Assembly: GCF_902168175.1 (NCBI RefSeq)
Contig: NZ_CABHOU010000032.1
Coordinates: 1-64,000, forward strand
DNA: 64,000 nt
Direction: 5' to 3'
From: an uncultured Chitinophaga sp.
GTDB taxonomy: Bacteria > Bacteroidota > Bacteroidia > Chitinophagales > Chitinophagaceae
The first letter of the stretch is position 1. Each line of letters starts with the position of its first letter. Below the pieces are notes generated by a model. It was given only the letters and a program-made list of their open reading frames with translations, searched no databases and was not told the origin of the DNA. Below are positions 36,989-44,245 of this stretch, one piece after another. The position numbers and the translations under genes were made by a program.

Positions 36989-37201
36989 ATGAAACGTATT
37001 ACGTTTTTAGCAGCAGGCATATGCCTCTTTCTATTACCCGCCCTGGCACAGGTAAAGAAGCAGAAAGCCACCACAGAACAGGAAAAGGCCCCCACCCAAA
37101 AGGAAATGCTGGCGATGATGAAGGAGGCTAAGGGTAGAAGATATTATTGTGAGGCCGCCGCGCATTTACTAGTCATAACGCTTGATCGTGGCTTAACATA
37201 A
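36989..37201 (+). CDS. Short exported protein, possibly the truncated N-terminus of a larger one
   Basis: 70 aa from the ATG at 36989. The signal peptide is good (MKRITFLAAGICLFLLPALAQ). The next 30 residues (KKQKATTEQEKAPTQKEMLA, MMKEAKG) resemble the start of longer Lys/Met-rich exported proteins in this group. After KEAKG the sequence loses this character and stops within 25 codons. A clean terminator starts just before the stop codon. It could be a genuine small secreted peptide or the 5' remnant of a deleted gene; the latter is slightly favoured. Confidence 0.4.
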   Translation: MKRITFLAAGICLFLLPALAQVKKQKATTEQEKAPTQKEMLAMMKEAKGRRYYCEAAAHLLVITLDRGLT

Positions 37202-37237
37202 GGGAACATCTTCCTTTAAGATGTTCCCTTATTTTAT
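37200..37237. terminator. Hairpin terminator between convergent genes
   Basis: AAGGGAACATCTT / AAGATGTTCCCTT, a perfect 13-bp stem with a 5-nt loop followed by ATTTTATCTTTT. It overlaps the last codon of the small exported ORF and precedes the stop of the SRPBCC gene on the other strand. Confidence 0.8.
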
Positions 37238-37248
37238 CTTTTACCTGA

Positions 37249-37698
37249 TCACGCATCCGGAATCTCAGGCTCTACCAGTTTCGCCAGCTTCTCCAGTGAC
37301 TCCTGCCAGCCCAGATAACACATCTCTGCCGGAATAGCGGCTGGAATACCTTCCTGTTTTATTTTTATATCTGTACCTGCAATTGTTTTCTGCAACCATA
37401 TGGTAGTGATCATTTCTCCTGGCAGGTTAGGATCATCGAACTTGTCCGAGTATTTCAACAGCTCATTCGGTTTAAGTTCGAGGTATTCTCCGCCAAATGA
37501 GTGACCATTACCGGTAGAGAAGTTCTGGAAAGTCATCCTGAAAGATCCGCCCTGCGTGGCGTTCAGTTCCTGGACCGTGCAAACAAATCCGTAAGGAGGT
37601 AACCAGGATGCGATAGCCGCAGCCTCTGTAAATGCACGGTATACTTTTTCGGGTGTTGTTTTCAGCATCCTGTGCAGTGTAACTGTATTGCCTGACAT
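37249..37698 (-). CDS. SRPBCC / AHSA1-like (START superfamily) protein
   Basis: 149 aa, the full length for this family. It begins VTLHRMLKTTPEKVYRAFTE, then AIASWLPPYGFVCTVQELNA, GGSFRMTFQNFSTG, and LELKPNELLKYSDKFDDPNL. The C-terminal helix has EMCYLGWQESLEKLAKLVEP. This is the AHSA1 helix-grip fold with a ligand cavity and no catalytic motif. It is cytosolic, transcribed alone, and its ligand is unknown. Confidence 0.9.
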   Translation of the reverse strand: MSGNTVTLHRMLKTTPEKVYRAFTEAAAIASWLPPYGFVCTVQELNATQGGSFRMTFQNFSTGNGHSFGGEYLELKPNELLKYSDKFDDPNLPGEMITTIWLQKTIAGTDIKIKQEGIPAAIPAEMCYLGWQESLEKLAKLVEPEIPDA

Positions 37699-37954
37699 AA
37701 AAGTAAATTTTATTCCTACTCATATGGCTTTTCGGTGTCGCCCGTTTGTGGTGGTTGCTGCTCCACTTGTTACAACAAAGATGCTTTGAAATTTTTATCG
37801 GGACAGGGGCTGAAAAGGACAATAAAAGGGGTGTTTGCGACTGGGAATGAAAATACCGGCGCCATATTGGCGCCGGGTGTTATTGTTTTTCATAGGAGTA
37901 TGCATCAAGGCATTTTTCGGGAAAATAGTAGTGGCGGAGGAGAGAAACTACTGG

Positions 37955-38998
37955 CTACATTGTTTTGCTTAACCACAGTGGTCCGTTCTTAGACGATAAC
38001 TTGCGTAACTTATTATCGCCCACTAACTTTTCCAGTTGGGTTTCCGCTTCGCCCAGCTGTATCCCGCTGAGTTCAGCGAACTCCCTGGTGGTAAGTGTAG
38101 GGTAATGTGCGAACAATGCCGTCCAGTCTTTTGAATAAGGCGTTTTAGTTACCGGAGGCAGTACTTTGGCAATAGCGGTTTCGTAGGTCGAATAAGGTTT
38201 GGTCCCATATACAAATTCCGTATTACCGGCAGCGTTAGTCACAAACACGCTTGGGAATCCTCTGACGCCCATTTTTCTTGCGAGTTGAAGGTCGTTGCGG
38301 AACAACTGGTCGGCTTTACCGGTGTAGTCGATATGGAGTTGCGTGGTGTCCAGGCCTGCTTTTAATGCAGCTTCTGCCATAACCGGCCATTTAGCGATGT
38401 TCTTTTTTTGCATGAATACCATTTCGCGCATGATGCGCAGGAAGGTGATAGTCTTTTCCTGGTTTTGCAGTTGTGCGGCTTTAAACGCGATGGATGGCGG
38501 GTAAGAGGACTCCAGCGGGTCTTCCAGCCATACATCGCCGTCTATAGGCATCTGGTAGTGCTTGCTTACCTCATCCCAGTGATGGGCAACGTCGGAGGGT
38601 TTGCTGATGCCGCCACTGTTATAGCTCCAGTCGGGTAACAGACCGCCCATGTGGTACTCCACCTCGATATCGCTGCCGTATTCGAGTTTTAACTTTCTTA
38701 ACTGTGGCTCTATGCCCCAGCAGGAGGAGCAGATAGGATCGGTGAAGTAGATGAGCTTCACTGGTTTGTTTTTGGCGGTCACTATTTGATTACCGGCTTC
38801 ATTGGTTCCTGTAGGTATCTCACACATCCCTGTTTCAGGATCACACATTAATGGGTTGGTTTTTGATTCCATCTTTTTTACATTTTGTGCCTGACAGCCA
38901 AAACTGCCTGCTATTAATAAGGACATGACAGCTATTAGCGCTTTTGTTCGCTTATTTTCGTAAACTTTGCCAAGCAGCGTGGTATGATAAGCTTTCAT
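37955..38998 (-). CDS. DsbA-family thioredoxin-fold protein with a C-terminal extension
   Basis: 347 aa. The N-terminus has a hydrophobic segment ALIAVMSLLIAGSFGC that could be a lipoprotein signal (C35) or a Sec signal. The thioredoxin motif is C90-S-S-C93 in FTDPICSSCWGIEP, and the cis-Pro loop is GVRGFPSVFV. The alpha insertion is typical of the FrnE/YjbH-like DsbA group. The last 70 residues (TLTTREFAELSGIQLGEAET) look like a small winged-helix-like extension. A CDPETGMCEIP segment before the domain is also Cys-bearing. It is divergent from an HxlR regulator, which suggests thiol or electrophile-responsive control. Confidence 0.85.
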   Translation of the reverse strand: MKAYHTTLLGKVYENKRTKALIAVMSLLIAGSFGCQAQNVKKMESKTNPLMCDPETGMCEIPTGTNEAGNQIVTAKNKPVKLIYFTDPICSSCWGIEPQLRKLKLEYGSDIEVEYHMGGLLPDWSYNSGGISKPSDVAHHWDEVSKHYQMPIDGDVWLEDPLESSYPPSIAFKAAQLQNQEKTITFLRIMREMVFMQKKNIAKWPVMAEAALKAGLDTTQLHIDYTGKADQLFRNDLQLARKMGVRGFPSVFVTNAAGNTEFVYGTKPYSTYETAIAKVLPPVTKTPYSKDWTALFAHYPTLTTREFAELSGIQLGEAETQLEKLVGDNKLRKLSSKNGPLWLSKTM

Positions 38999-39014
38999 GT
39001 TACCGAAACGTTTA

Positions 39015-39022
39015 TATCTTTA
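39015..39022 (+). promoter_or_regulatory. -7-like box for the HxlR gene
   Basis: TATCTTTA, one mismatch to TAnnTTTG, 47 nt before the ATG at 39070. Confidence 0.4.
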
Positions 39023-39036
39023 GCCAAAGGTCAGCT

Positions 39037-39046
39037 GTATTAATAC
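39037..39046. promoter_or_regulatory. Palindrome GTATTAATAC, possible HxlR operator
   Basis: A perfect 10-bp inverted repeat in the divergent region between the DsbA-like and HxlR genes, just downstream of the presumed hxlR -7 box, where a bound repressor would block transcription. Confidence 0.35.
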
Positions 39047-39069
39047 ATTTTACAATAAGTCAAAAAAAC

Positions 39070-39384
39070 ATGACTACCAATAAAACAGGCGCACAAGCAG
39101 AAACCTGTCCCGCGCAGGGACTGCTAAAGATGTTGTCGGGCAAATGGAAACCTGAAATATTCCGCCTCGCCGTATCGGGTCCGTTGCGCTTTAACAGCCT
39201 GCTGCGCGATATAGAAGGCGCTAATAAACAATCGCTGGCCGTGGCCCTGAAGGAGCTGGAAGAATCGGGTTTGCTGAGCAGAGTGGTGATTAACCCCAAA
39301 CCGCTGCACGTGGAATATACGTTTACGGATAAGGGAAAGGCATTGGTGCCTGTGTTCGAGCAGTTGGAAGGATTGGCGGGATAG
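39070..39384 (+). CDS. HxlR-family transcriptional regulator
   Basis: 104 aa from the ATG at 39070; the longer open frame upstream crosses the promoter and the palindrome. The winged HTH is complete: CPAQGLLKMLSGKWKPEIFR, LRFNSLLRDIEGANKQSLAV, ALKELEESGLLSRVV and a wing ending HVEYTFTDKG. C17 (ETCPAQ) is the conserved N-terminal Cys of many redox-sensing HxlR proteins. The divergent DsbA-like gene is the likely target. Confidence 0.9.
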   Translation: MTTNKTGAQAETCPAQGLLKMLSGKWKPEIFRLAVSGPLRFNSLLRDIEGANKQSLAVALKELEESGLLSRVVINPKPLHVEYTFTDKGKALVPVFEQLEGLAG

Positions 39385-39416
39385 TATAGAAGTCTTTTAG
39401 TCATCATATATTATCG

Positions 39417-39447
39417 GAGCCCGCACAATGGTGTGGGCTTTCCTTTT
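39417..39447 (+). terminator. Terminator after the HxlR gene
   Basis: AGCCCGCAC-AATG-GTGTGGGCT stem followed by TTCCTTTT, about 33 nt after the stop codon. Confidence 0.7.
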
Positions 39448-39559
39448 AGAATCCTTAAAATGGGCTGAAACAACTGCAGGTTGTCATAAAACAACTGAAA
39501 GTAAAGGTGTTACAACTAAGGGTAGCGGCGTTTTTAGTGATGGTGGTAATGCACAAGGG

Positions 39560-39567
39560 TACCTTTG
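39560..39567 (+). promoter_or_regulatory. -7 box for the HTH-pentapeptide gene
   Basis: TACCTTTG, a full match to TAnnTTTG, with a T-rich -33 region (GTTTTTAG). It lies 21 nt before the ATG at 39589 and overlaps an upstream in-frame start at 39565, excluding that start. Confidence 0.6.
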
Positions 39568-39588
39568 TTGCATCAAAAACAGATAGTG

Positions 39589-39590
39589 AT
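39589..39590 (+). other. Start-site decision for the HTH-pentapeptide gene
   Basis: ATG at 39589 is preferred over an in-frame start at 39565 because the -7 box at 39560-39567 overlaps the latter. Confidence 0.5.
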
Positions 39591-40479
39591 GGAAACAAAA
39601 ATCATCGGCAGCAAAATTGCCAAAGCACGAAAAGAAATAAATATCTCCCAGGCGCAACTGGCGGAAAAGTTGTTTATCAGTCCCCAGGCGGTGGGTAAAT
39701 GGGAGCGGGGAGAATCGGTGCCCGACCTGGTTACTTTTAACCGGCTGGCAACGATATTGGGTGTAGATCTTAACTATTTTTCAGACAGTTTCCCCTCTGT
39801 AAACGCAGAAACGGTAACTGTTGATGCATTGCCAAAAGCGCCTGTTGAAAAGCAGGGAAACCAGCGCAGTTGGGATATGTCGGGCGGTAACTGGGTGGAT
39901 GCTGACTTCTCGGGGTTGAAAAACCTGCATGAGAAATTCAGCGGTTCTAATATGCAGCGCTGCAAGTTTATTGGCGCTGTAATGCCTGAGCTGCTGCTGA
40001 AAGGCAATCACATCGATAGCTGCGATTTCCGTGGCGCCGACCTCCGTGGCAGCCGCATCCAGGAATCTTACGTGGTAAAGGGGCGCTTTAATGATGCCGT
40101 GATGGTCGAAGCTGAGCTATCCGGCAGTCATGTTAAAAACTGTGATTTTACCGGCGCCGATTTTACCGGGGCGAAGTTTACAACCTCAGACTTTACTAAA
40201 AATACGGTGGTTAACGCGACCTGGGTCCGGACGTCTTTTATCGCTACACAGATTTCAGATGTGGTTATTAATGGGGAACTGACCGACTGCTACTTTGAAA
40301 ATTGCAGCTTCGCGCGGGTTACGTTTGAACGGGCAACACTGTTGAATACTTTCTTTAAAGGCAGGACATTGAAACACCTCCATTTCGTGGATTGCCATGC
40401 AGACAGGATGACGTATGAATTCCTGAAGAACGGGAAAGCGAACCTGGACGGACTTACTGTATTAAACCCGGAAGAATAA
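39589..40479 (+). CDS. XRE-type HTH fused to pentapeptide-repeat domain
   Basis: 296 aa. The N-terminal Cro/C1 HTH covers residues 3-60 (IAKARKEINISQAQLAEKLF, then SPQAVGKWERGESVPDLVTF). A linker of about 45 residues follows. A right-handed pentapeptide beta-helix covers about 110-290, with repeats such as NWVDADFSGL, CDFRGADLRGSRI, CDFTGADFTGAKFTTSDF and CYFENCSFARVTFERATL. Pentapeptide helices can mimic DNA or act as scaffolds (Qnr/MfpA type). Coupling one to a repressor-like HTH in one chain is uncommon but occurs in Firmicutes and Bacteroidota. Role unknown; autoregulation is plausible. Confidence 0.88.
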   Translation: METKIIGSKIAKARKEINISQAQLAEKLFISPQAVGKWERGESVPDLVTFNRLATILGVDLNYFSDSFPSVNAETVTVDALPKAPVEKQGNQRSWDMSGGNWVDADFSGLKNLHEKFSGSNMQRCKFIGAVMPELLLKGNHIDSCDFRGADLRGSRIQESYVVKGRFNDAVMVEAELSGSHVKNCDFTGADFTGAKFTTSDFTKNTVVNATWVRTSFIATQISDVVINGELTDCYFENCSFARVTFERATLLNTFFKGRTLKHLHFVDCHADRMTYEFLKNGKANLDGLTVLNPEE

Positions 40480-40490
40480 GATATGAAATA

Positions 40491-40523
40491 GCGGCGCCGA
40501 AATCCGGTGCCGCCGGTTTTTTG
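40491..40523 (+). terminator. Terminator after the HTH-pentapeptide gene
   Basis: GCGGCGCCG-AAAT-CCGGTGCCGCC stem, with one bulge, followed by GGTTTTTTG. Confidence 0.65.
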
Positions 40524-40618
40524 CTGAGCCACACAGGCAACTAAATTGAGCTATGGACGAAAGTGCCCATCCCCCTCAATGGCTGATCTTTGTGTTGTTA
40601 ATCAATTAAATAACAACC

Positions 40619-41590
40619 ATGACAAATATTACAAAGATAGCCCTGGGTAAAAACGGACCGCTCGTATCTAAACTCGGATTAGGCTGTATGCGCATGTCGC
40701 CTGTTTGGGGCGGCCCAACGAATGATGAGAATGAAAGTATCGCTACGATACAGGAGGCGCTGGACAATGGCATTAATTTCCTGAATACAGGCGACTTTTA
40801 CGGCGCTGGTCACAACGAACTATTGGTGGGCAAAGCCATTAAAGGAAGAAGGGATGATGCGTTTATCAGCGTTAAATTCGGTGCTATATTTTACGGCAGC
40901 CAGATGTTGGGTTTAGACCTTCGCCCCATCGCCATCAAAAACTTTATTAATTACTCGTTGGTACGTTTGGGGGTAGATACGATTGACCTCTATCAACCCT
41001 GCCGCCTCGATAACAGCGTGCCCATGGAGGATGTGATCGGCACCGTGGCCGACCTGATCAAAGAAGGAAAGGTGCGTTACCTCGGCGTATCTGAAATAAC
41101 AGCCGATCAATTGCGCAAAGCTAACAGCATTCACCCGGTAACCGCATTGGAAATAGGCTATTCGCTGGCCGACCGCCAGATAGAAAGTGACCTGCTGCCC
41201 GTCGCCAAAGAACTCGGTATCGGCGTAGTGGCCTTTGCCAATACAGCAGAAGGTTTACTTACCGGCGAAATGAAAGCCCCGCTTCCGGCCAATGATTACC
41301 ATCTTCATTTTTCCCGCTTCCAGGGCAACAACTTTGTAAAAAACCTGGAGAAGGTAGAGGTGTTAAAACAAATAGCGAAGGATAAAGGATGCACCCCTAC
41401 GCAAATCGCCATTGCCTGGGTAAACACTCAGGGCGAACATATGATGCCACTGGTAAGTATGAGCCGCAGATCGCGTTTGCCGGAGAACATAAAGGCCATG
41501 GATATCAGCTTTACTAGAGAAGAGATGAACGCCCTGAACACGCATTTTGCGCCCGGTGCCATATTGGGCGGAACCTACCTTCAACGTTAA
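40619..41590 (+). CDS. Aldo/keto reductase
   Basis: 323 aa, a TIM-barrel oxidoreductase using NADPH. It contains LGLGCMRMSPVWGG, then INFLNTGDFYGAGHNELLVG with catalytic Asp and Tyr, and the catalytic Lys in AFISVKFG. The usual HxRxD loop is replaced by LYQPCRLDNSVP, as in the AKR13-like group. The cofactor region is near the end (LVSMSRRSRLPENIKAM). It is followed after 27 nt by an AraC-type regulator in the same direction, which may control it. A GATCTTTG element lies about 27 nt before the start. Confidence 0.9.
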   Translation: MTNITKIALGKNGPLVSKLGLGCMRMSPVWGGPTNDENESIATIQEALDNGINFLNTGDFYGAGHNELLVGKAIKGRRDDAFISVKFGAIFYGSQMLGLDLRPIAIKNFINYSLVRLGVDTIDLYQPCRLDNSVPMEDVIGTVADLIKEGKVRYLGVSEITADQLRKANSIHPVTALEIGYSLADRQIESDLLPVAKELGIGVVAFANTAEGLLTGEMKAPLPANDYHLHFSRFQGNNFVKNLEKVEVLKQIAKDKGCTPTQIAIAWVNTQGEHMMPLVSMSRRSRLPENIKAMDISFTREEMNALNTHFAPGAILGGTYLQR

Positions 41591-41605
41591 GCCACACCTC
41601 TTTCA

Positions 41606-41613
41606 TATCTTTA
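41606..41613 (+). promoter_or_regulatory. -7-like box 4 nt before the AraC gene
   Basis: TATCTTTA between the aldo/keto reductase stop and the AraC ATG (41618). If active, it yields a leaderless transcript separate from the reductase mRNA. Confidence 0.4.
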
Positions 41614-41617
41614 CATC

Positions 41618-42421
41618 ATGACCAATCCAACTGAGATCATCCCGGGGGTTATCTTTTACTCTTACTATTCTGCACAAAGAAAGGAAAAGGTGGCGTTTAT
41701 GGAAAATAACACACTGGTGATGCAGGTGTCGGGTCTTTTCACGCTCACAACGGCCAGCCAGACGGTTTCAATGGGGCAGGGGCAGATGTTGCTGATACAA
41801 AAGAACCAGTTGGGGGAAATTATCAAAACACCGTTGCAGGACGCCGACTACCAGACGATCGTTATCAGCCTGAAAGAAGACCTGCTGCGGCAAATTGCGC
41901 TGGAAGAAAAGATAGAGATGGAACAAAAGTATACCGGCCCTTCCAATGTGCTTATTCCTGGCAATGACTTTCTACATGCCTTTTTCCAGTCGTTGTTACC
42001 ATACATTCATCATCCCGAAGAGCCGGTGACCCACGCCGTAGGCATGCTGAAAGTAAGAGAGGCGATCTACCTGCTGCTGAATACAATGCCATCGCTAAAA
42101 GGGTTGTTGTTCGATTTTTCTGAACCGCATAAGATAGACCTGGAGAAATTTATGCAGAGCAACTTTCATTATAATATTCCCGTGGAGAAGTTCGCGCGGC
42201 TTACAGGAAGAAGTTTGGCGGGATTTAAACGCGATTTTCAGAAGATATTCGGCCAGCCTCCCCGGCAATGGCTGCTGGAAAGGAGATTGGCGGAAGCGCG
42301 GCATCTGATAGAGCAAAAGCACCGGAAGTCGTCGGCCATTTACCTCGATTTAGGTTTCGAAAGTCTTTCTCATTTTTCGCATTCTTTTAAGAAGAAATTC
42401 GGACACGCGCCTACGGGCTGA
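41618..42421 (+). CDS. AraC-family transcriptional regulator (ExsA-like N-domain)
   Basis: 267 aa. An N-terminal cupin-like domain covers about 5-120 (YYSAQRKEKVAFMENNTLVM, QVSGLFTLTTASQTVSMGQG). The double-HTH AraC domain covers about 175-265: NIPVEKFARLTGRSLAGFKR, DFQKIFGQPPRQWLLERRLA, then YLDLGFESLSHFSHSFKKKF. The HTH is complete, unlike the truncated AraC relative near 10.5 kb. It probably regulates the aldo/keto reductase gene just upstream. A terminator follows the stop. Confidence 0.92.
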   Translation: MTNPTEIIPGVIFYSYYSAQRKEKVAFMENNTLVMQVSGLFTLTTASQTVSMGQGQMLLIQKNQLGEIIKTPLQDADYQTIVISLKEDLLRQIALEEKIEMEQKYTGPSNVLIPGNDFLHAFFQSLLPYIHHPEEPVTHAVGMLKVREAIYLLLNTMPSLKGLLFDFSEPHKIDLEKFMQSNFHYNIPVEKFARLTGRSLAGFKRDFQKIFGQPPRQWLLERRLAEARHLIEQKHRKSSAIYLDLGFESLSHFSHSFKKKFGHAPTG

Positions 42422-42426
42422 AGAAT

Positions 42427-42463
42427 AAAAGCAGCCGGGTAAATTGCCTGGCTGCTTTTATTT
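42427..42463 (+). terminator. Terminator after the AraC gene
   Basis: AAAAGCAGCC ... GGCTGCTTTTATTT: a 10-bp stem extended by a GC-rich inner part around a short AT loop, 5 nt after the stop. Confidence 0.8.
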
Positions 42464-42499
42464 ACAGAAGCTGTATTTTAGCCCCAAATCATCTGCAAT

Positions 42500-42823
42500 A
42501 TGTCCTCCTTATCACTTACCGATCGACTGCGCCAATTGCTGGCAGGTATTCCCGGTATTGAAGAAAAGAAGATGTTTGGCCGTACAGCGTTCAAACTCGA
42601 TGGTAAACTTTGCATCACAGCAGGCGGCGGTAAATTGATGTGCCGCATCGATCCGGCCATGCACGCTGCCTATCTGCAGGAAGAAGGCTGTTCGGAAATG
42701 CTGATGCGCAGCAAACCGGTAAAGGGGTATATTTATGTTGATGAAGCAGTAATGCCGACTAAAAAAACGCTCGAACGCTGGGTGAACTTGTCCATTGCGT
42801 TTACACGAACGGTGAAGAAATAA
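42500..42823 (+). CDS. TfoX/Sxy N-terminal domain protein
   Basis: 107 aa, a single TfoX_N domain: LRQLLAGIPGIEEKKMFGRT, AFKLDGKLCITAGGGKLMCR, then GYIYVDEAVMPTKKTLERWV. It lacks the C-terminal helix-hairpin-helix part found in Sxy of gamma-proteobacteria, so a competence role should not be assumed. A TATTTTAG box is at 42474-42481. It is convergent with the metallophosphoesterase gene across a shared terminator. Confidence 0.88.
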   Translation: MSSLSLTDRLRQLLAGIPGIEEKKMFGRTAFKLDGKLCITAGGGKLMCRIDPAMHAAYLQEEGCSEMLMRSKPVKGYIYVDEAVMPTKKTLERWVNLSIAFTRTVKK

Positions 42824-42826
42824 AAT

Positions 42827-42870
42827 AACGAAGCCAGGTACATCAGCAGATATACCTGGCTTCGTTTATC
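42827..42870. terminator. Bidirectional terminator between convergent genes
   Basis: AACGAAGCCAGGTA / TACCTGGCTTCGTT, a perfect 14-bp stem with a 12-nt loop and A/T tracts on both sides. Confidence 0.85.
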
Positions 42871-42883
42871 GGACAAACATCTG

Positions 42884-44080
42884 TCATGCCCGCTGAGCAG
42901 TGACGCTGCGCTTCAACGTAAGCACGGTTATTTCCGGCCACATACCAATCCTCCCTTTTAACCCGTGGAAACCGAAACCCCTGTTCACATACAGGTATTT
43001 GCCGCCGCGACTGTAAAGGCCTGCCCATTGTTTATAAAAGTACTTTATCGGACTCCATTTCAATCCAAATAACTCGATACCGAACTGCATGCCATGTGTA
43101 TGGCCCGCCAGCGTAAGGTGTACATGCTGATGGTGATCTACGGTTACTTCATCCCAGTGCGAAGGGTCGTGCGACATCAGTATCTTAAAGGCATTACCCG
43201 GAACATCCTCCATCGCTTTTATCAGGTCGCCATATTGGTGAAAGCCGCCCTTCCCCCAGTTCTCCACACCGATCAGGGAAATGCTTTCTCCTTGTTTTTT
43301 GATGGTAACAGCGTCATTCAGCAACAGGTTAAAACCAATTTCCTCATGCACCTCTTTTAAACGGTCAAGATTGGCGGCTTTGGCATCTTTACTTTCCCAG
43401 CGCATGTAGTCGCCGTAGTCGTGGTTGCCTAATACGGAATACTTACCGTACGGCGCTTCCAGTTTGGAAAACCTGGATATCCATGGGTCCATTTCCGACG
43501 CCATATTGTTCACGAGGTCGCCGGTAAATAACAACAGGTCGCTATTTTGTGCAGCGGCGAGGTCCAGGCCCTTTTGTACGCCTTTCGTATCGCTGAAACT
43601 ACCTGAATGTATATCTGATAGCTGTGTGATCGTAAACCCGTCGAATGCCTCCGGCAGATCAGGGAAATAAAGGGTTTCCCGTTTCACCTTGTAAAAGTGT
43701 TTACCGCGTGTGATGCCAAATAGGATGGCCAGGAACAGTAAGCCGGCCATTACTACAGCCGCTTCTGCCACATACACACTTCTGGGCGGAAAGCCCTGGA
43801 ACAGGCGGAGAATATCTTCTGCCATCAACACCGGCGTAGTGAATAACTTGGGTACGAACAGCAGCAGGATGGCTGTCATGAGTCCTGCCACATAAGGTTG
43901 TACGTTTTTGCCAGCCCTGAGCAACATAACAATGCCTGTCATTCCCGCGATCAGCAGCACATCTATCAGCCAGTAAGCCAGGTGAAGTGCCGGGTTCTGG
44001 GTAAGCGTAGTAAAAGCCTGGTAAAAATAAATATCGCCCACCAGGAAGAGCATCAATATCAATAATAATCTTTTCGCCAT
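42884..44080 (-). CDS. Membrane-anchored metallophosphoesterase
   Basis: 398 aa. Four N-terminal transmembrane helices (about residues 5-140) precede a calcineurin-like phosphoesterase domain. All metal motifs are present: TQLSDIHSGSF, LFTGDLVNN, VLGNHDYGDY, ILMSHDPSHW and LTLAGHTHGMQ. The C-terminus carries KYLYVNRGFGFHGLKGRIGM, the hallmark of the YkuE/YaeI-like group that may act on lipid-linked substrates such as UDP-diacylglucosamine-type phosphoesters. The catalytic domain faces either side of the membrane depending on helix count. It is divergent from the Na+/H+ antiporter gene. Confidence 0.9.
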   Translation of the reverse strand: MAKRLLLILMLFLVGDIYFYQAFTTLTQNPALHLAYWLIDVLLIAGMTGIVMLLRAGKNVQPYVAGLMTAILLLFVPKLFTTPVLMAEDILRLFQGFPPRSVYVAEAAVVMAGLLFLAILFGITRGKHFYKVKRETLYFPDLPEAFDGFTITQLSDIHSGSFSDTKGVQKGLDLAAAQNSDLLLFTGDLVNNMASEMDPWISRFSKLEAPYGKYSVLGNHDYGDYMRWESKDAKAANLDRLKEVHEEIGFNLLLNDAVTIKKQGESISLIGVENWGKGGFHQYGDLIKAMEDVPGNAFKILMSHDPSHWDEVTVDHHQHVHLTLAGHTHGMQFGIELFGLKWSPIKYFYKQWAGLYSRGGKYLYVNRGFGFHGLKGRIGMWPEITVLTLKRSVTAQRA

Positions 44081-44245
44081 AAAATGTTTATCTTCTATAT
44101 AGGTAGACGAACGCCATGCCGGAATATTTTAAGCAGGGAGATTAATCCTGTCAAGTGTCTGAAAATTTTCCGAGTTTTAACATTGTTTAAACAAGGCAAA
44201 GCCGGCAGTGAATGGCCGGATTTTCTAAAACACTGTGTTCGTCTT

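Noticed and set aside
42500..42823. A competence role for the TfoX-like protein
   Set aside because: Only the N-terminal domain is present and no competence genes are nearby, so the name alone does not support the function.
44081..44245. Possible riboswitch in the leader of the Na+/H+ antiporter
   Set aside because: A GCCGG...CCGGC-type stem is present, but no known riboswitch core could be recognised by eye.
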